A stretch of DNA of 64,000 bases. Origin: Pleodorina starrii. Its lineage: Eukaryota; Chlorophyta; Chlorophyceae; Chlamydomonadales; Volvocaceae. Location of the stretch: contig BRXU01000047.1 of assembly GCA_030267565.1 (NCBI GenBank), forward strand, positions 614,460 through 678,459. The letters are read 5' to 3'. The notes under the pieces are model-generated. The model was given only the letters and a program-made list of their open reading frames with translations. It ran no database searches and was not told where the DNA came from. The first letter of the stretch is position 1; the number at the start of each line of letters is the position of its first letter. Positions 31,528 to 44,200 of the stretch are shown here, in pieces. The position numbers and the translations under genes were made by a program.

Positions 31528-31845
31528 GACTTGCTTGCAAAGGGAATGGTTCGACCTAGCACTTCGCCTTACTCTGCTCCGATTCTTTTCGTGGGCAAGA
31601 AGGACGGTACTCTGCGCATGTGCATTGATTACCGTGGGCTGAACTCGGTGACTGTTAAGAATCGCTACCCCTTGCCGCGCGTCGACGACTTGCTTGCAAA
31701 GGGAATGGTTCGACCTAGCACTTCGCCTTACTCTGCTCCGATTCTTTTCGTGGGCAAGAAGGACGGTACTCTGCGCATGTGCATTGATTACCGTGGGCTG
31801 AACTCGGTGACTGTTAAGAATCGCTACCCCTTGCCGCGCGTCGAC
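31528..31845 (+). repeat. Perfect 159-bp tandem duplication within RT
   Basis: 31528-31686 and 31687-31845 appear identical base for base. Each unit starts GACTTGCTT, and the same nine bases follow the second unit at 31846, so the repeat is bounded by short homology. The period is 53 codons, so the frame is kept. Confidence 0.95.
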
Positions 31846-33683
31846 GACTTGCTTGACCGGCTTAAGGGCGCGTCTTATTTTTCCTCGATTGACCTGCAGC
31901 AGGGTTACAATCAGATTCGCATTTCTGAGTCTGACATCCCTAAGACGGCTTTCCGTACTCCTTTCGGTCATTTCGAGTACATGGTCCTCAGTTTTGGTTT
32001 GGTTAACGCTCCTGCTACCTTCCAAGCTGTTATTGACCGCATGTTCAGGCCTTTCATCGACAAATTTGTCGTATGCTACCTGGACGACATCCTTATTTAC
32101 TCCAAGACCAAGGAGGAACATCTTCGCCATCTTCGTCTGGTGCTTGATGTCCTTCGTCGCGAACAACTTTTCGCGAAACGGTCTAAGTGCCACTGGGCGC
32201 AAAATCAGGTGGAGTACTTGGGGCACGTGGTTTCTGCCGACGGGGTTCGAATGGATCCCCGTAAGACGGCCGCAGTACGGGACTGGCCCGTACCCACGAC
32301 TTTGCACGAGCTGCGGAAATTTCTGGGCCTTACCAATTATTTCCGTAAGTTCATTAAGGGTTACTCTTCCCTTGCTGCTCCGTTGACTTCCCTGACTCGC
32401 AAAGACGCTTTTACGACCGCGAACACTTGGACGCCTGATTGCCAAGCTGCGTTCGAGGCGATTAAGCGTGCTGTTGCTGATGACATCGTGCTGTCTTTTC
32501 CTGATTACTCCCAACCTTTTCGCGTCGAGCTGGTGTCTGACGCGTCCCTTCACGGTTCGGGAGCTGTCCTTCTTCAAAACGGACGACCTGTTGCTTTCGC
32601 GAGCCAAAAATTCTCCCCTGCAGAGCGTAACTACACTACGGGCGAGCAAGAACTTCTTGCGGTCATCCATGCCTTGCGCGAATGGCGGTGCTACCTTGAG
32701 GGTCGCCCCTTCGTCGTCAAGACCGACCACAAGCCCCTTACGTTCCTGCAAGGTGTTCCTACTCTCAACCGTCGCCAGGCGCGGTGGCTGGAGTTCATGG
32801 CTCGTTTCGAATTCACCTGGGAGCACCTTTCGGGTTCGCTCAATCTTGCTGATGCACTTAGCCGCCACCCGTCTCTGCATGCTGCTATTTTGTGTGCCGT
32901 TACGCGTCACCAGTCTGCTGCAGTTGACGTTACCCCTGCGGGTTTTGCGCAACGTATTGCACGCGGCTATGCATCTGATTCGTGGTTCACGGATTCCGTG
33001 AACGTAAGTCACTTGACTCGTGAGCGTGGGCTTTGGTTCCGTCAGGACGGGGATCGTCGCCAAATTGTCGTTCCTAACGATGATTTGCTCCGCGCCGATA
33101 TTCTTTCCCGTTTGCATGAGGACAAGCTTGCGGGCCACGTCGGAACCACCCGCCTTCTCGAGCTTCTTCGTCGCAACTTCTGGTGGCCTGGAATGGCCCG
33201 TGATGTCGCCCGTTTTGTGGCGCGTTGCGACACGCTGGCACGTGTGCGGAACAAGCCGCACTCTGGTAAGCAGTCGGGTCTTTTGCAGCCCCTGCCTATC
33301 CCTGAAACCCCGTGGGAGAGTGTTTCGCTTGACTACGTTGTCGGTTTGCCCACAACTGAGGGGGGATACGACGCCGTGCTCGTCCTTGTTGATTGTTTGA
33401 CAAAGATGGTGCACCTTGCGCCCACCACTACGTCTGTCACTGCGAAGCAGACTGCTCGTCTGTTCTATGACAATGTGGTGCGTTTGCATGGCGTTCCCAA
33501 ATCGCTCATTTTTGATCGCGGGCCTCAGTTCGGTAGCAAGTTCTGGAAAGCCCTTGGCACTCTTGCGGACATCCGGGTTGACCTTTCCACTGCCTACCAT
33601 CCTCAGACTGACGGGCAGACTGAGCGCATGAACCGCACCTTGGGGGATATGCTCCGTGCCTATGCTGGCAACTGCCCCCGGGA

Positions 33684-34463
<780 letters not shown>

Positions 34464-34797
34464 TGTTGTATCTCTCCTGTTGTGTTACTTTGTATTTTAC
34501 CCTAGCGCTGGCTAAGGGCGGTGCTGTGTGCCGGACACAGACACCTGGGATTACGACGACTTGTCGTAGTCGTGGCACTTGCCACTGGTAGACCCACTTG
34601 GGTTGGACTTCATCGGTTGGTGATTATTCTGTGTAACACTTGTTACATATTTTGGCCATTCTGCGTACTTACGCTACGTTGGAGGATCTGCGGCTTTCTA
34701 CGGATTTCCGTACGTCTTCCTTCGTCGGGTATCTTTACCCTCTCTCAATCACTAACCGGTAGTTTTCACTACCACCACAAGTGGGCGTGATACAACA
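34464..34797 (+). repeat. Gypsy-3 3' LTR
   Basis: 334 bp, same ends and length as the 5' copy, followed by the GGTCC target duplication. Confidence 0.95.
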
Positions 34798-35097
34798 GGT
34801 CCTGTCCCTTCCGTCGGTCCGGACGGAGGTGATGGGGGCGCTGTACGGGGTGCTGATCGATATGAGCGATGTGCTGGGCCAGGGAATGCCGATGGAGGGC
34901 GAGTAGATAGAACATGGATGCGTACTGAGCCAGCACTCAACTGACCGAGGGCGGTCAGGACTCCAGGGGGGGCCGCGCTACAGCTGTAGCGTCTAAAGGT
35001 GGAACGATGTTGTGGGTGTATGGACAGTAATTGAGACATAAGCTCAAAATATGGACGGACGCATGCCATATGGATTAACATACCAAAACATCACACC
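34798..35097 (+). pseudogene. Gypsy-2 ORF3 end and 3' UTR
   Basis: The frame VLSLPSVRTEVMGALYGVLI ... MSDVLGQ to TAG at about 34905 matches the end of Gypsy-1 ORF3. The UTR then follows with GCTACAGCTGTAGCG and GGACGGACGC blocks shared with 16954-17129. It runs without X into the LTR. Confidence 0.7.
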
Positions 35098-35387
35098 TGA
35101 GTATGGGCACAAACGCAAGACGGTTACATATCGCATGCGCGTGGGTTCGAACCCACGCTGTTGAGTAGTCTGTACTCTCAGTACTCGTGGGTTTATTGCA
35201 TCATATATACTTCATTGTCTTGTCGAACTTATACGACGTTCGATGTTGGAGGCCTGATTAGACGCGTAAACGAAGCTGCGGGAAGTTGACAATAGAGTAC
35301 ATTGAAGTGGAGTACATTGTCGTACGACTTCGCATTACAGAGGAAGCCACAAATAGCAGTCGGACGATTGATGACACCTTCGCGTAG

Positions 35388-35600
35388 CTGCCGTAGTAGG
35401 TTGGGTGAGGCCAAAGGGCACTTTCCTACAGTTGCCGTAGTAGGTTGGGTGAGGCCAAAGGGCACTTTCCTACGGTTGCCGTAGTAGGTTGGGTGAGGCC
35501 AAAGGGCACTTTCCCACAGTTGCCGTAGTAGGTTGGGCGAGGCCAAAGGGCACTTTCCTGCAGTTGCCGTAGTAGGTTTGGCCAGGCCAAACACGCTGTA
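35388..35600 (+). repeat. Five tandem 44-bp units in the 3' LTR
   Basis: Anchors TTGCCGTAGTAGGTTGGG at about 35389, 35432, 35476, 35520 and 35564, with linker GAGGCCAAAGGGCACTTTCC. Units within this LTR are almost identical to one another but differ from the other LTR outside the core TGCCGTAGTAGG. Confidence 0.85.
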
Positions 35601-35620
35601 CGACAGCCTTGCACCGTTAG

Positions 35621-35627
35621 TATAAAA
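35621..35627 (+). promoter_or_regulatory. LTR TATA box
   Basis: TATAAAA in GTTAGTATAAAAGGCCGG, at the same relative position as 20187. Confidence 0.7.
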
Positions 35628-36238
35628 GGCCGGTCGCCGCGGTCTTTTGACACAACTCAACTGACTCGATAAGTTCGGCAATAAGAGGCCTCACAAGCGC
35701 GAGCTAACCTCTGAGCCATTGTAGCAACTAAAGCAAGGAATCTCTGACTCAAACCCTCTGGCTCTTAGCACACTAGTACCGAGACGCTCCCCTAACCAGC
35801 CAACGTTCATCTCTAAGATCCCTGTCCAAGAACCCCCGAACCTCCCCGGTTCGCAAGACCTCAAGTGTACAACAAGTCCCGTACTGTACGACGAATCGCT
35901 GAGACGATAACTGGGTCTCAGGCCTCTAAACTAACTACTGACCAATCAAGTAAAAGAATCATCCATTGGGCCTTAGGCCTCAAGACGTTACGCTGACCAA
36001 ACTCTTCACCACAACTATAATCCATCAGTAGGTTAGGTTAATACTACTAACCGAACAAGACCAGTGGGTAATAGTCCTGGGTAAAACAGTAAGGCACATC
36101 GTCTTCTACGACCTTACTGGCAGTTAGCCACCGAGAACGATTCCTGGTACATTCTCTGTCCAGCCCCTACTAGCCCACCATACGCGAAAATTTTTGGGTG
36201 GTCGTGTTAGTTGTGGGTGTGGGGCCGTAGTCGCTACA

Positions 36239-38285
36239 GGGTGTACGTGGTGTACCTTCGCCGAGCTTGTCCCCTTGTTCGCAGCGCCTCTGCCATCCTT
36301 TTGTGCAGCCAGCTGTTCCGACAGTTACTGAAGCTGACCCGAAGGGACGAAGCCCAACGGTTCCCAACGGAAAGTGAGCAGTTCGCAGTATTCGCCACGT
36401 TCTCTGGCAATCACACGAGATAGCGTGACATGGAAGGGCACTGTCCTGGGGCTTCTGAGCCGCACGACAGGTACTGCTAGCGACGGAAGCCTGGGGCAAT
36501 AAGACGATAGCGCAGCGGAGGGATGTAGGGAACATAACAAGGGGCCCCGGCCGGGAGGCGGCACAGTCCCCGCAACCCGAGGCGCCCCGGCGTGTCGCGG
36601 CGTGTCTCGGCGTGGATACATCGCTCCGGGGAGGGCACGTAGCCGGCAGCAGCTAGGGGCGGCGGCCAGGTCCCTGCGGGGTTAGGGTGGCAGCGGTGCT
36701 CCGCCTTCCGCCAGGGAAGACGACACAGGGCGGCGGTGCAGGGCGGCGGTGCAGGGCGGGCAGCATTGGAGTTCCTGTGCGTGGCGTGGTGAATGCCAAC
36801 CCGGTTGGCGTGCTGGGAAGCGTCAGTGGAAGCGGCGGCGAAGTACACCCTAAATAGGCAACAAGGTAAAATAGCCTGATGGGGCATAGCGCAGGCGGGA
36901 TGGTGGCTGCTGGCTGGCTGGCAGGCTGTAGATAAAAGCGGGGGAGAGGGTGAAGAGGGAACTCAGAGCCAGCCCTGCGAAGCACGCATCTTGCCAAGCT
37001 TTTCGTTACGGTAGCACCCCTAGTAGTCTTACGCGCTGGTCGACGTGGCTGGGAGCTGTGACTTGCGGGCGAGGGTTGGCCGGGGCTTTGCTTCAGCACC
37101 GGGCGAGTCGCAAGTGCGGCGGTCAAACCCTCGCGAGCCAAGCTGGGAGACGCCCACGGCCACGGCCACAACCACAAGGCCACAACCACAACCACAAGGC
37201 CACAACCACAGCAGCCGGTGCAGCTGATGCCTCACGGCTCAATCCTCTGTGGACGCCGACCGCCCATCCGAATCCCGAACCCCGCGTGCAAATGGCTCAA
37301 GGGCGGCAGCATCTGCAGCCACAGTGCAGCCGCAGCGGGCTGTGCAGGAGTGGGCCCATCCGCTGACAGACACGCATGGCAGCAGCAGCAGCAACCGCGG
37401 GGACACACTGCAGGGCCGCCTCCATTGCGACAGCACCGATGCGGCCTGGGGGTCCCTGGGGGTCCAAGCATTCATGGCGCCCCGGCTCCGTTCGCCATCG
37501 CCGCCTCCGTTCTATCGCTGCGGTCATCTTGATTGCGCCGAGCCGGCACCGGTGTCAGCCTGGTCGAGCTGCTTCCTCGTATGACTGAACGCCGGGTTCA
37601 AGCAGAACCGGCGCGCGGGCTTGCGGCCCCCATCCCATGCCAACGCCCGCCCAGTCGGCCTTGGCGCGAACCGTGAAGACGTTCGAAAACACAAGTGGCG
37701 CACGACCGCAGAGGGACGTAACAAACTGTTGGCGCAGTCTCTGTTGGCTGGGGCAAACCCGACCGCAATGTCGCAGCCCACGCCAACGCCAGTGATGTCG
37801 GGCCACAGCCGTTGCCGCTGCCCCCATTCCGTTAACACGAAACATATTACGAATGCACTTTGGTCGAAAATCGCAACGGCGCCGATCGTTGGTGCTCCCA
37901 CGGAGAGCCCAAAAAAACAGGACAAAGACAATGTTGCCGTGGTGTAGCTATACAACCAGCTCCCTATGTGCCAGCAACAGCACAATTGCATCTGCAAAAT
38001 TTGCATGCAAACGGTGAAGGCGTGAAGGATTCGCCTTGCTGACTCATTTGCACGGCAGTAACGGAGCAACCGGAGTTGATGGGCGGGATCGCGGGAAACA
38101 CCCTGTAGAGCAGCACACTAGGTTACAAGTATGGTGGCTATCCACTTATGCGAGTACTACGGCCCTTTAGGTTTACCCCTGCTGTTAAGACTGACACCTC
38201 TTCCTAGCACCCAAGTGTGAATTGGTCGAATCTAATGGCGACCTTATCATAGCACTCATAGCTACAACCCTTCCTTGCTTGCGAA
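36239..38285. other. Intergenic stretch upstream of the deacetylase gene
   Basis: I see no recognisable protein, RNA gene or transposon end. Short open frames here have no familiar motifs. A local repeat of CCACAACCACAAGG lies at about 37155-37215. The promoter and 5' leader of the downstream gene should lie in the last few hundred bases, but no TATA box stands out. Confidence 0.5.
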
Positions 38286-41200
38286 ATGGGAGACCGAAAG
38301 GTGCGTCAGCCTTGGCTGGATGGCGGAGCATTAGCGGACCTGGCCTCCTGTCTGGCCGCATTTCCATCGCCTGCTTTACGTCTACTGCATGAGAGCAACC
38401 ATAAAGCATTACCTGACCTCCGGGTGGCGGCGTGGATGGGCTCAAAGTCGCCCTGCCAGCCCAAAGTAGCAGGGGCCCCCTCCTCGGACCCCTCTCTCCG
38501 CCCTGGGCTCGTGCGGTTGCCCTGCTGCGGTCCAGAGTCCTCATACCTTGCAAGGGAGGCGCAGGATGCAGGATCAAAGCCGAGGCTGCAGCAGCGGCCC
38601 ACCGTCGCCCAGTCGGCTCGCTGCACTCCGCCGCACCCCCCCCCCCCGCCCAATCTTGCACAGCCTCTCTCCTTACCCCGCTGGCTCTTCTCTTCAGGGA
38701 GGGTTTAGAGCTGCCCGCCCTAGCAACCTCCGAAACCAGTACCGCCCGCACCCACCGCCCTGTCTCTCGATGGGGGGAGGGGAGGGACACGTCAGCCGGC
38801 ACCCGCCGTAACAGGTCAACTCTGCCCCCCCTGGAGCTGCAAACCCTAGGGCCCTGAAGCTGCACCACCACCACCACCACCACAAGCCTCTGCCCCCTGC
38901 CGCCTGCCTCCTGCCTTCCCTCCCCCCCCGAAAATAGGTGACGTACTACTATGACCCGGACATCGGCGACTTTTATTACGGGCAGGGCCACCCCATGAAG
39001 CCCCACCGGGTACGACTGGCACACTGCCTCGTCACCCGGTACGACCTGTGGAGGCACCTCGACGTGAGTCGTCGGGCGTTCTGCCGTACTGCCGTACTTG
39101 CGTCGTAAACGATTGCACGGCCTGGCGGCGGATAGGAGGGACGGACCACAGGAGGGGTATTTCCTTTGCGGGGCTGGAAGGCTGGAGGGCAAAGACGGCA
39201 GCTTGGGGGGCGTCTTGTGTTCACCCCTTCCCCCCCCCTTCCCCGTCCTGCCCTCCCCCGCCCTGGCCCCCCTTTGCACTCCCCCTTCCCTCCCCCGCCC
39301 CCTTCCCCGCTCGCCCCTCCCCTCAGATCGTCCGCCCCCGGCCCGCCCGCAAGTGTGACCTAGTGGAGTTCCACTCACCCGACTATGTGGACTTCCTGCG
39401 GGCGGTGACACCGGGGAACCAGGTGGGGGGGAGGGAGGGGACGGGAGGGGACGGGACGGGACGGGAGGGGAGGGGACGGGAGGGGACGGGACGGGAGGGG
39501 AGGGGACGGGAGGGGACGGGACGGGACGGGACGGGACGGGAGGGGAGGGGACGGGACGGGAGGGGACGGGAGGGGACGGGAGGGGACGGGAGGGGACGGG
39601 ACGGGACGGGAGGGGAGGGGACGGGAGGGGACGGGACGGGACGGGAGGGGAGGGGACGGGAGGGGACGGGACGGGACGGGAGGGGAGGGGACGGGAGGGG
39701 ACGGGAGGGGAGGGGAGGGGAGGGGACGGGACGGGACGGGAGGGGAGGGGACGGGAGGGGACGGGACGGGACGGGAGGGGAGGGGACGGGAGGGGACGGG
39801 ACGGGACGGGACGGGAGGGGACGGGAGGGGAGGGGACGGGACGGGACGGGGACGGGACGGGACGGGACGGGAGGGGCGGGACGGGAGGGGACGGGGACGG
39901 GAGGGGACGGGAGGGGGACGGGACGGGACGGGACGGGACGGGAGGGGAGGGGACGGGAGGGGACGGGGACGGGAGGGGACGGGGACGGGACGGGACGGGA
40001 CGGGACGGGACGGGAGGGGAGGGGAGGGGAGGGGAGGGGAGGGGACGGGACGGGACGGGAGGGGAGGGGACGGGACGGGACGGGACGGGACGGGACGGGA
40101 CGGGACGGGAGGGGAGGGGAGGGGAGGGGACGGGACGGGACGGGAGGGGAGGGGACGGGGACGGGACGGGACGGGACGGGAGGGGAGGGGACGGGGACGG
40201 GAGGGGACGGGACGGGACGGGACGGGACGGGACGGGACGGGAGGGGAGGGGACGGGAGGGGACGGGACGGGACGGGACGGGACGGGACGGGATGGGACGG
40301 GACGGGACAGGGGACGGGACGGGACGGGAGGGGAGGGGAGGGGAGGGGAGGGGAGGGGACGGGGACGGGACGGGACGGACGGGACGGGAGGGGAGGGGAG
40401 GGGAGGGGACGGGACGGGACGGGAGGGTAGGGGACGGGACGGGACGGGACGGGACGGGAGGGGAGGGGACGGGGACGGGACGGGACGGGAGGGGAGGGGA
40501 CGGGACGGGACGGGACGGGACGGGAGGGGAGGGGAGGGGAGGGGAGGGGACGGGACGGGACGGGAGGGGAGGGGACGGGGACGGACGGGACGGGACGGGA
40601 GGGGAGGGGACGGGGACGGGACGGGACGGGACGGGACGGGACGGGACGGGACGGGACGGGACGGGACGGGACGGGACGGGACGGGACGGGACGGGACGGG
40701 ACGGGACGGGACGGGACGGGACGGGACGGGACGGGACGGGACGGGACGGGAGGGGCCGGGACGGGACGGGACGGGACGGGACGGGACGGGACGGGACGGG
40801 ACGGGACGGGACGGGAGGGGACGGGAGGGGACGGGAGGGGACGGGACGGGACGGGAGGGGAGGGGACGGGAGGGGACGGGACGGGACGGGAGGGGAGGGG
40901 ACGGGAGGGGACGGGACGGGACGGGAGGGGAGGGGACGGGAGGGGTCGGGACGGGACGGGACGGTGGGGACGGGACGGAACGGGACGGGAGGGGACGGGA
41001 CGGGAGGGGAGGACGGGAGGGGACGGGACGGGACGGACGGGTTGGGACGGGAGGGGAGGGGACGGGAGGGGGAGGGGACGGGAGGGGACGGGAGGGACGG
41101 GAGGGGACGGGACGGGACGGGAGGGGAGGGGACGGGAGGGGACGGGACGGGACGGGAGGGGAGGGGACGGGCGGGGACGGGACGGGACGGGCGGGGCGGG

Positions 41201-44200
41201 GACGGGAGGGGAGGGGACGGGACGGGAGGGGAGGGGAGGGGATGGGGACGGGGGGGACGGGACGGGACGGAGGGGACGGGAGGGGACGGGAGGGGAGACG
41301 GGAGGGGACGGGACGGGGAGGGGAGGGGAGGGGACGGAGGGACGGGACGGGAGGGGTGCGGGACGGGAGAGGGACGGAACGGGACGGGAGGGGGCGGGGA
41401 GGGGAAGGGACGGGACGGGACGGGACGGGAGGGGGGGGGGGGTCGGGGGGGGAGGGGGGAGGGGACGGGAGGGCAGGGACGGGACGGGGAGGGGGGGACG
41501 GGACGTGAGGGGAACGGACGGGACTGGGACGAGAGGGGGCGGGAACGGGACGGGACGGGAGGGGACGGGACGGGGAGAAAGGGGCCGGGGACGGGAGGGG
41601 ACGGGACGGGACGGGACGGTGGGAAACGGCGGGGGGGGGGGGGGGCGGGGCGGGGTGGACGGGACGGGAGGGGCGGACGGGCGGGTGACACCGGACGTGG
41701 AGTGTCCGGGTCACTTGACGGTACGGGACGAGGGCCGGGGCGGGAGTGGCCGTGGAGGAGGAGGGGACGGGTTGGGACCGGGAACGGGACGGAGGGGAGG
41801 GGACGGACGGGACGGGACGGGACGGGACGGGACGGGGAGGGGGAGGGGAGGGGAGGGGAGGGGACGGGACCGGGGAACGGTGAGGGGGAGGTCCGGGGAC
41901 GGGACGGGACGGGACGGGACGGGGAGGGGACGTATGGGGGACGGGACGGGACGGGACGGGACGGGAGGGGACGGGGACGGGACGGGAGGGGACGGGACGG
42001 GACTGGACGGGACGGGACGGGACGGGACGGGACGGGACGGGACGGGACGGGACGGGACGGGACGGGAGGGAGGGGACGGGACGGTAGAGGGGAGGGGGGA
42101 GGGGAGGGAGGGGAGGGGAGGGGACGGGGACGGGACGGGAGGGGACGGGAGGGGACTGGAGGGGACGGGACGGGAGGGGAGGGGACGGGGACGGGACGGG
42201 ACGGGAAGGGAGGGGAGGGGACGGGGACGGACGGGACGGGACGGGACGGGACGGGACGGGACGGGACGGGAGGGGACGGGACGGGACGGGAGGGGACGGG
42301 ACGGGACGGGAGGGGACGGGACGGGACGGGACGGGACGGGAGGGGACGGGACGGGACGGGACGGGACGGGACGGGACGGGAGGGGACGGGACGGGACGGG
42401 ACGGGAGGGGAGGGGAGGGGAGGGGAGCTTCTGGGTGTATGTGTGTGTGTGTGTTATGTGGTGCCGTGGGATTCATACCGGTACGAGCGAAGGGGGGGTT
42501 CCTTGGGAAAGGGGGGCGTGGTAAAGCTCTCCGAGCAGATGTGCCCACCCCACCCCACCCCATCCCACCCCACCCCCGCGAGACAGGCGGCAATAGACGG
42601 ATGAGCCAAGTGCAGCTGAGGGGTGTGGGTGTGCTGTTGTTGAGGGCTGATATCTGCTGCTGGGTTGGCTGCCCGGGCCAGAGCACGCTCCCACGCATGC
42701 CACAGCGCTTTGCGTGCCTAGAGTAAACGCCCCTCTCCTTCCCCGTACCCAGCCCCGCCGCCGCCGCCGCCGTTGCTGCCGCGCCGAACCCTCTCTGCCA
42801 CCACCAACCCCCTTTAGGTCTCAAAAGGTCTCCAAACCCAACCCAACACAACACAACACAACTTGGGGTGGGTTTACGCGGGTCGGGTTGCGTAACCTCT
42901 CTCCGCGCGGGTGCCGTACACAGGAGGAGCTGGCGGCGGCGCTGAAGCAGTTTAGTGTGGCGGGGGACTGCCCCATCTTCGACCGCATGTACCAGTACTG
43001 CCAGGTACGGCAAGTACGGCAGGTTGGGAGATGACGTGGGAGGGGCGCTGCGTCGGCGCTTCACGTGCTTGCGGGCGGACAGTGTCTCTGGGTGCCTCTG
43101 GGTGCTGAGGCGGGGTGGGGGGGGGGGTGGGGGGGTAAAAAAGAAAATACCCGGGGCGGGGGGGTGGGGGTGGTTGGGAGGCGGCACAAGCGGCGACTGG
43201 GCCGCCGTTAGCGCGTCTCCCCTCTTAGCCTCGGTTGGTTGGTTGGCTGGTTGATAAGTTGTTGAGGTGACGCCATGAGGTGACGTCAATCGCGTCCCCC
43301 TTCCCGCCCTCCCGCCCACCTCCCGTCTGCTCGTCCTCAAAACACCCTGTCGTACTGTTTTGCCGTACACAGATCTACGCCGGCGCCTCCATCGGTGCCG
43401 CCATGCAGCTCAACTACGGTCGGGCGGACATTGCCATCAACTGGGCGGGGGGGATGCACCACGCGAAGAAGGCAGAGGTGGGGGACGGGGAGGGGAGGGG
43501 AGGGGAGTGCGTAGGTTTTTGAGGGGCAGGCGGCCCCGGGGGGCCGGGGTTGATGAGGGCCGACGATGAGGCCACCAGTGTGGGGAGGGGAGCGATGCGG
43601 CAAACGGCCTTGTCCCTGACGGGCCTGACGGGCCCTGCTTCGGGCCCTGCTTCGGGCGCTGCTGCGCACAACACCCCCGCCTCCTCTCCCCCTCCCCCCT
43701 CCGCTGTCTGCCTGGCCCGGAAGCCCCTCAACGTGCCCCCATCCCGACTTCCGACCCGACCTGGACCTGGACACACATGGACATCACCCCCGTAACCCAA
43801 CCCAGCTGGGCCCCACCAACCCCACCCACCCACCCCCCCCTACCCAACATCAGTGTTTTGCCCCACCGGCTCCACCGCTGCGGCCTCATCTTCACTACCC
43901 ACCCCCAGACCCCTAACCCAACCCCAACCCCAACCCTCGCTCCGTTCCTTCGCTGCGGTATCTCCTATCTTCTTATTTACACCCCCCCCCCCGCTCATGA
44001 TCTTGTTCAGGCCTCTGGTTTCTGCTACATCAATGACATTGTGTTGGCGATACTGGAGCTGCTCAAGGTGGGGGTGGGGGTGGGGGTGTGTGTATGTGGT
44101 GGGGGGGAAAGGGGGGAAAGGGGTGGGTGGGAGAAGGCGGGCAGTCAGAGGGGACGGACGACGAGGGGGAAGGATGGCCACCCTACCAAGGACCTCCCCT

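Larger units (their letters stand above)
35098..36238 (+). mobile_element. Gypsy-2 3' LTR
   Basis: It ends GTCGCTACA, as the 19656-20818 LTR ends GTCGTTACA. It contains a palindromic GTGGGTTCGAACCCAC near 35145, the 44-bp repeats, TATA and AACCTCCCCGGTTCGCAAGA. Divergence from the other LTR is high, in contrast to the Gypsy-3 LTR pair, so the two belong to an old insertion or to different units. Confidence 0.8.

Noticed and set aside
35388..35600. CRISPR-like array
   Set aside because: The 44-bp units are contiguous tandem repeats without variable spacers, lie in an LTR next to a TATA box, and the genome is eukaryotic.
36239..38285. Several 60-180 codon frames upstream of the deacetylase
   Set aside because: No motif, no supporting splice pattern and composition typical of GC-rich non-coding DNA.
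39048..42604. Long plus-strand Gly/Arg/Asp-rich frames
   Set aside because: Same satellite read in the forward direction; they lie within intron 3.
38185..43370. Very long minus-strand frames (over 1000 codons) rich in Pro, Ser, Arg and Val
   Set aside because: They run through the pentanucleotide satellite, which lacks stop codons, and through deacetylase exons on the other strand. The peptide is a read-out of the repeat.
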